Assembly (NCBI GenBank): GCA_019321725.1
Contig: CM033118.1
Coordinates: 12,922,071-12,986,070, forward strand
Length of the DNA: 64,000 bases
Direction: 5' to 3'
Source: Paulownia fortunei
Taxonomy: Eukaryota; Streptophyta; Magnoliopsida; Lamiales; Paulowniaceae
Shown: positions 62,025-64,000 of the stretch, piece after piece
How positions within the stretch are numbered: position 1 is the first letter of the stretch
How the letters are laid out: the number at the start of each line of letters is the position of its first letter
Made by a program: the position numbers and the translations under genes
Notes under the pieces: generated by a model
The model's input: the letters and a program-made list of their open reading frames with translations, nothing else
Told to the model about the DNA's origin: nothing
Databases searched by the model: none

Positions 62025-63301
62025 ATTTCTTTTAATTTTTCTAAAAAACATCATAGAATTTATATCAAGCACAATATTTGTCCATGATTACAGTAATCGT
62101 ATTTTCATTGGAAACACTTTAAATAATACACAATTCTTAATCTAATTATTTATTTCTTGAAAATATTTCTCTACTCTTCAAATGATTTGATAAAATTCTT
62201 GACCATCAAATTTGTTTTTTTAAAAAACAGAAATGTATGTAATACTATCAATTAAGATTATTTTATTCAAAAGTTGAAAGTAAATGGAGCTCGAATATTT
62301 CAACCAGAGCTCCATTAAAGCAAAATTTGGTGTGCTTTAAAATATAAAAATAATACTTAAACCTACAAGAAGTTTTCAAAAAATATAAGAAGCCAATCCT
62401 ACTAATTATTGGTTGAAAGAAAAAAAGTAAAATATATGATACGTTGATCTACTTATTAGAGATAAAATATTTGTGGAGATTTTCTTGAAGAAATAAATTA
62501 AAAAATGAGCCTTACATTTTTTTGTAGGAAATAAATTTTTCCTAAAGTTTTTACCGAAATCCAAACAAACAAGGATTGTGAAAATTCTGTAAAACAAGAT
62601 TTTTTGGAATGGGATGGCCATCCAATCGCACCCTAGTTTCTGGCCAAATCTTATGAATAATTTTTGTAATTAACCCTATAATTTTAATGAAAGTATATAG
62701 CAACTTGGGAATATTACAGTAAAAAACAAGAAGCTGGTAATGCACACCTCATAAGAATCCACAGGACAAATATACTGAAACTACCAGAAGATAATAATAT
62801 TGATCTTCGAAAGCAACTATAGTATTGGAAGTTCAAAACTAACCAACAGCCATATTTACAAGCTATGGGATGAGCCAATTACCCTTTTCCTCGCAAACTT
62901 TAACACTGTAAATCACACAAATAAAATACCTCGTCTTCTGATTTTAACCCATTTCAGTGCTCTAATGAGATTAGGAGAATTCCTATTAATTCAGGTGCAA
63001 AGGTGCGAGGCAATTTGGTCAGAGGCCAGGAGAGAACCAACAAATCCATCACATGCAACTGCAATTAACCTCCATGTTAAATTATGATCCCATCTTAATA
63101 TACTGGAATACAGTATATTTGATATCATAAGGACTCGATTTAAGTAAATATGTTTAAGTGCATATGAACACACTCAACTACTATAATCAATAGAAGGTCC
63201 TCCCAATCAGTAATGGCAGCCTGACATGCGTAAGCTATTGACAAATGTTCCGGAAACAAAGATGGGAACCTCATAGCGGCTGTTCTCTTGCTGGCTGGCT
63301 G

Positions 63302-64000
63302 TTAGGTTTGTTTTAGAACAATTGACTGCAGATGAAACCTTGCAGTGGCAGCAGCAGAAATAGATCCTTCATCTTGCTTTTCTTTTGCAGCCGCCACAGC
63401 AGCAATATAAGCTTCTCTTGCTGCTTCCAATTTCTGCATATCCATTTCATAATCCTGCCCAGTTTGAGGAGATGAAGTATAGTCACACCAGAAATTTCTA
63501 AGAAGACATCTGACAATGTAGGAGCTAATAACATGTATCATTAATGACGAATGTAGTTAAATTCAAACTTTTAAACTTCACAAAAATACAACAGAACCTC
63601 CAAAGCAATGTATAAGTCTACTTGAGAAAAAAAAATTATGGAACCCAGCAACCATCCCCACCACCCTGACCCCCATCCCACCCTGATAATTAAAAAAAAA
63701 AAAAAAAAAAAGAGAAGAGTAAACAAATAAAATGAGTAGAAATAAGAAAGAGTCCGCATCCATGCATGTAAAGTTCCGTATAAAGAAATCTAGTTTCTAG
63801 TTTAGGATGGTATGAAACAAAATTTTGCATTGTGAGGAGAGAGAGGTAGATTGGCCTTTGATTGGTAAATGACTTACTAATTCATGGTTCTGATCAAGAG
63901 GATAAGGGACATCATCATAATCTCCAGCAGAAATGGCAAAATCATTCCTTGTCAAGCCTTCAATTAATAACATGAAAGACGAAATCTCCCCTTGCACCTT
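63302..64000 (-). CDS. Last two exons of an unrecognised gene (partial, runs off right edge)
   Basis: Minus-strand exons at 64000-63878 (41 codons, open at the window edge, KVQGEISSFMLLIEGLTRND) and 63454-63302 (to the TAA at 63304-63302). The 423-base intron has donor GTAAGT and acceptor GGGCAG, phase 0. The joined C-terminus is acidic (GDYDDVPYPLDQNHELDYEM) and then an Ala/Glu/Lys-rich helix (LEAAREAYIAAVAAAKEKQD), probably a coiled coil, ending IVLKQT. The clean splice and lack of stops argue that it is a real gene. I cannot name the family with confidence. Confidence 0.75.

Larger units (their letters stand above)
60271..63301. other. AT-rich intergenic region with microsatellites
   Basis: No gene recognised. 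Contains A-runs at about 60353-60368 and 61050-61062, a (TA)n tract at 61606-61637 and an (AT)n(GT)n tract at 61995-62024. Confidence 0.6.

Overview
The window is nuclear DNA from a flowering plant, most likely a eudicot. The evidence is AT-rich sequence, spliced genes with GT/AG introns, plant-only gene families (plant isoaspartyl peptidase/asparaginase, GEKO1/DTD2, the gar2-related CCRF protein) and plant transposon lineages (chromodomain Ty3/gypsy of Tekay/Del type, Athila, Tat, copia, TRIM, L1 LINE, Helitron, SINE). I cannot name the species.

Layout. 1-2116: a decayed copia element read on the minus strand, an LTR in the conflicting orientation, and a TRIM-like element. 3637-5892 (minus): the first three exons of an isoaspartyl peptidase/L-asparaginase gene; its catalytic half is not in view. 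6763 to about 27398: one degenerate autonomous Helitron (minus) of about 7.2 kb, split by two nested insertions of related long-LTR gypsy elements. The first is a solo LTR (8450-11405, target duplication ATAAT). The second is a full-length, very young 10.5-kb Tekay-like element (13018-23502, target duplication AGATT). 27730-29100: an L1-type LINE remnant. 29261 to about 41160: an internally deleted Athila-type element (minus), interrupted by a non-autonomous Tat/LARD-like element (34445-40194) whose interior is a long non-coding array of degenerate repeats. 41161-46830: a Tat-like remnant with an antisense ORF relic that contains a 1.27-kb tandem duplication.

The right third is gene space. 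GEKO1/D-aminoacyl-tRNA deacylase 2 lies at 47460-53574 (+, nine exons, 316 aa, complete). A gar2-related small protein lies at 55281-56763 (+, four exons, about 226 aa). From memory these two are also neighbours in Arabidopsis (At2g03800/At2g03810), so the pair looks like conserved microsynteny. After a gypsy RT scrap, a tRNA-derived SINE with target duplications and AT-rich spacer, the last two exons of an unrecognised gene (minus) run off the right edge.

How it works together: two host proteins deal with damaged or wrong aminoacyl products (isoaspartyl peptides/asparagine; D-aminoacyl-tRNAs). They are separated by about 41 kb of nested transposons, and I see no operon-like or functional link between them. 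The most informative structure is the nesting: removing each insertion together with one target-duplication copy restores the Helitron reading frame at both sites.
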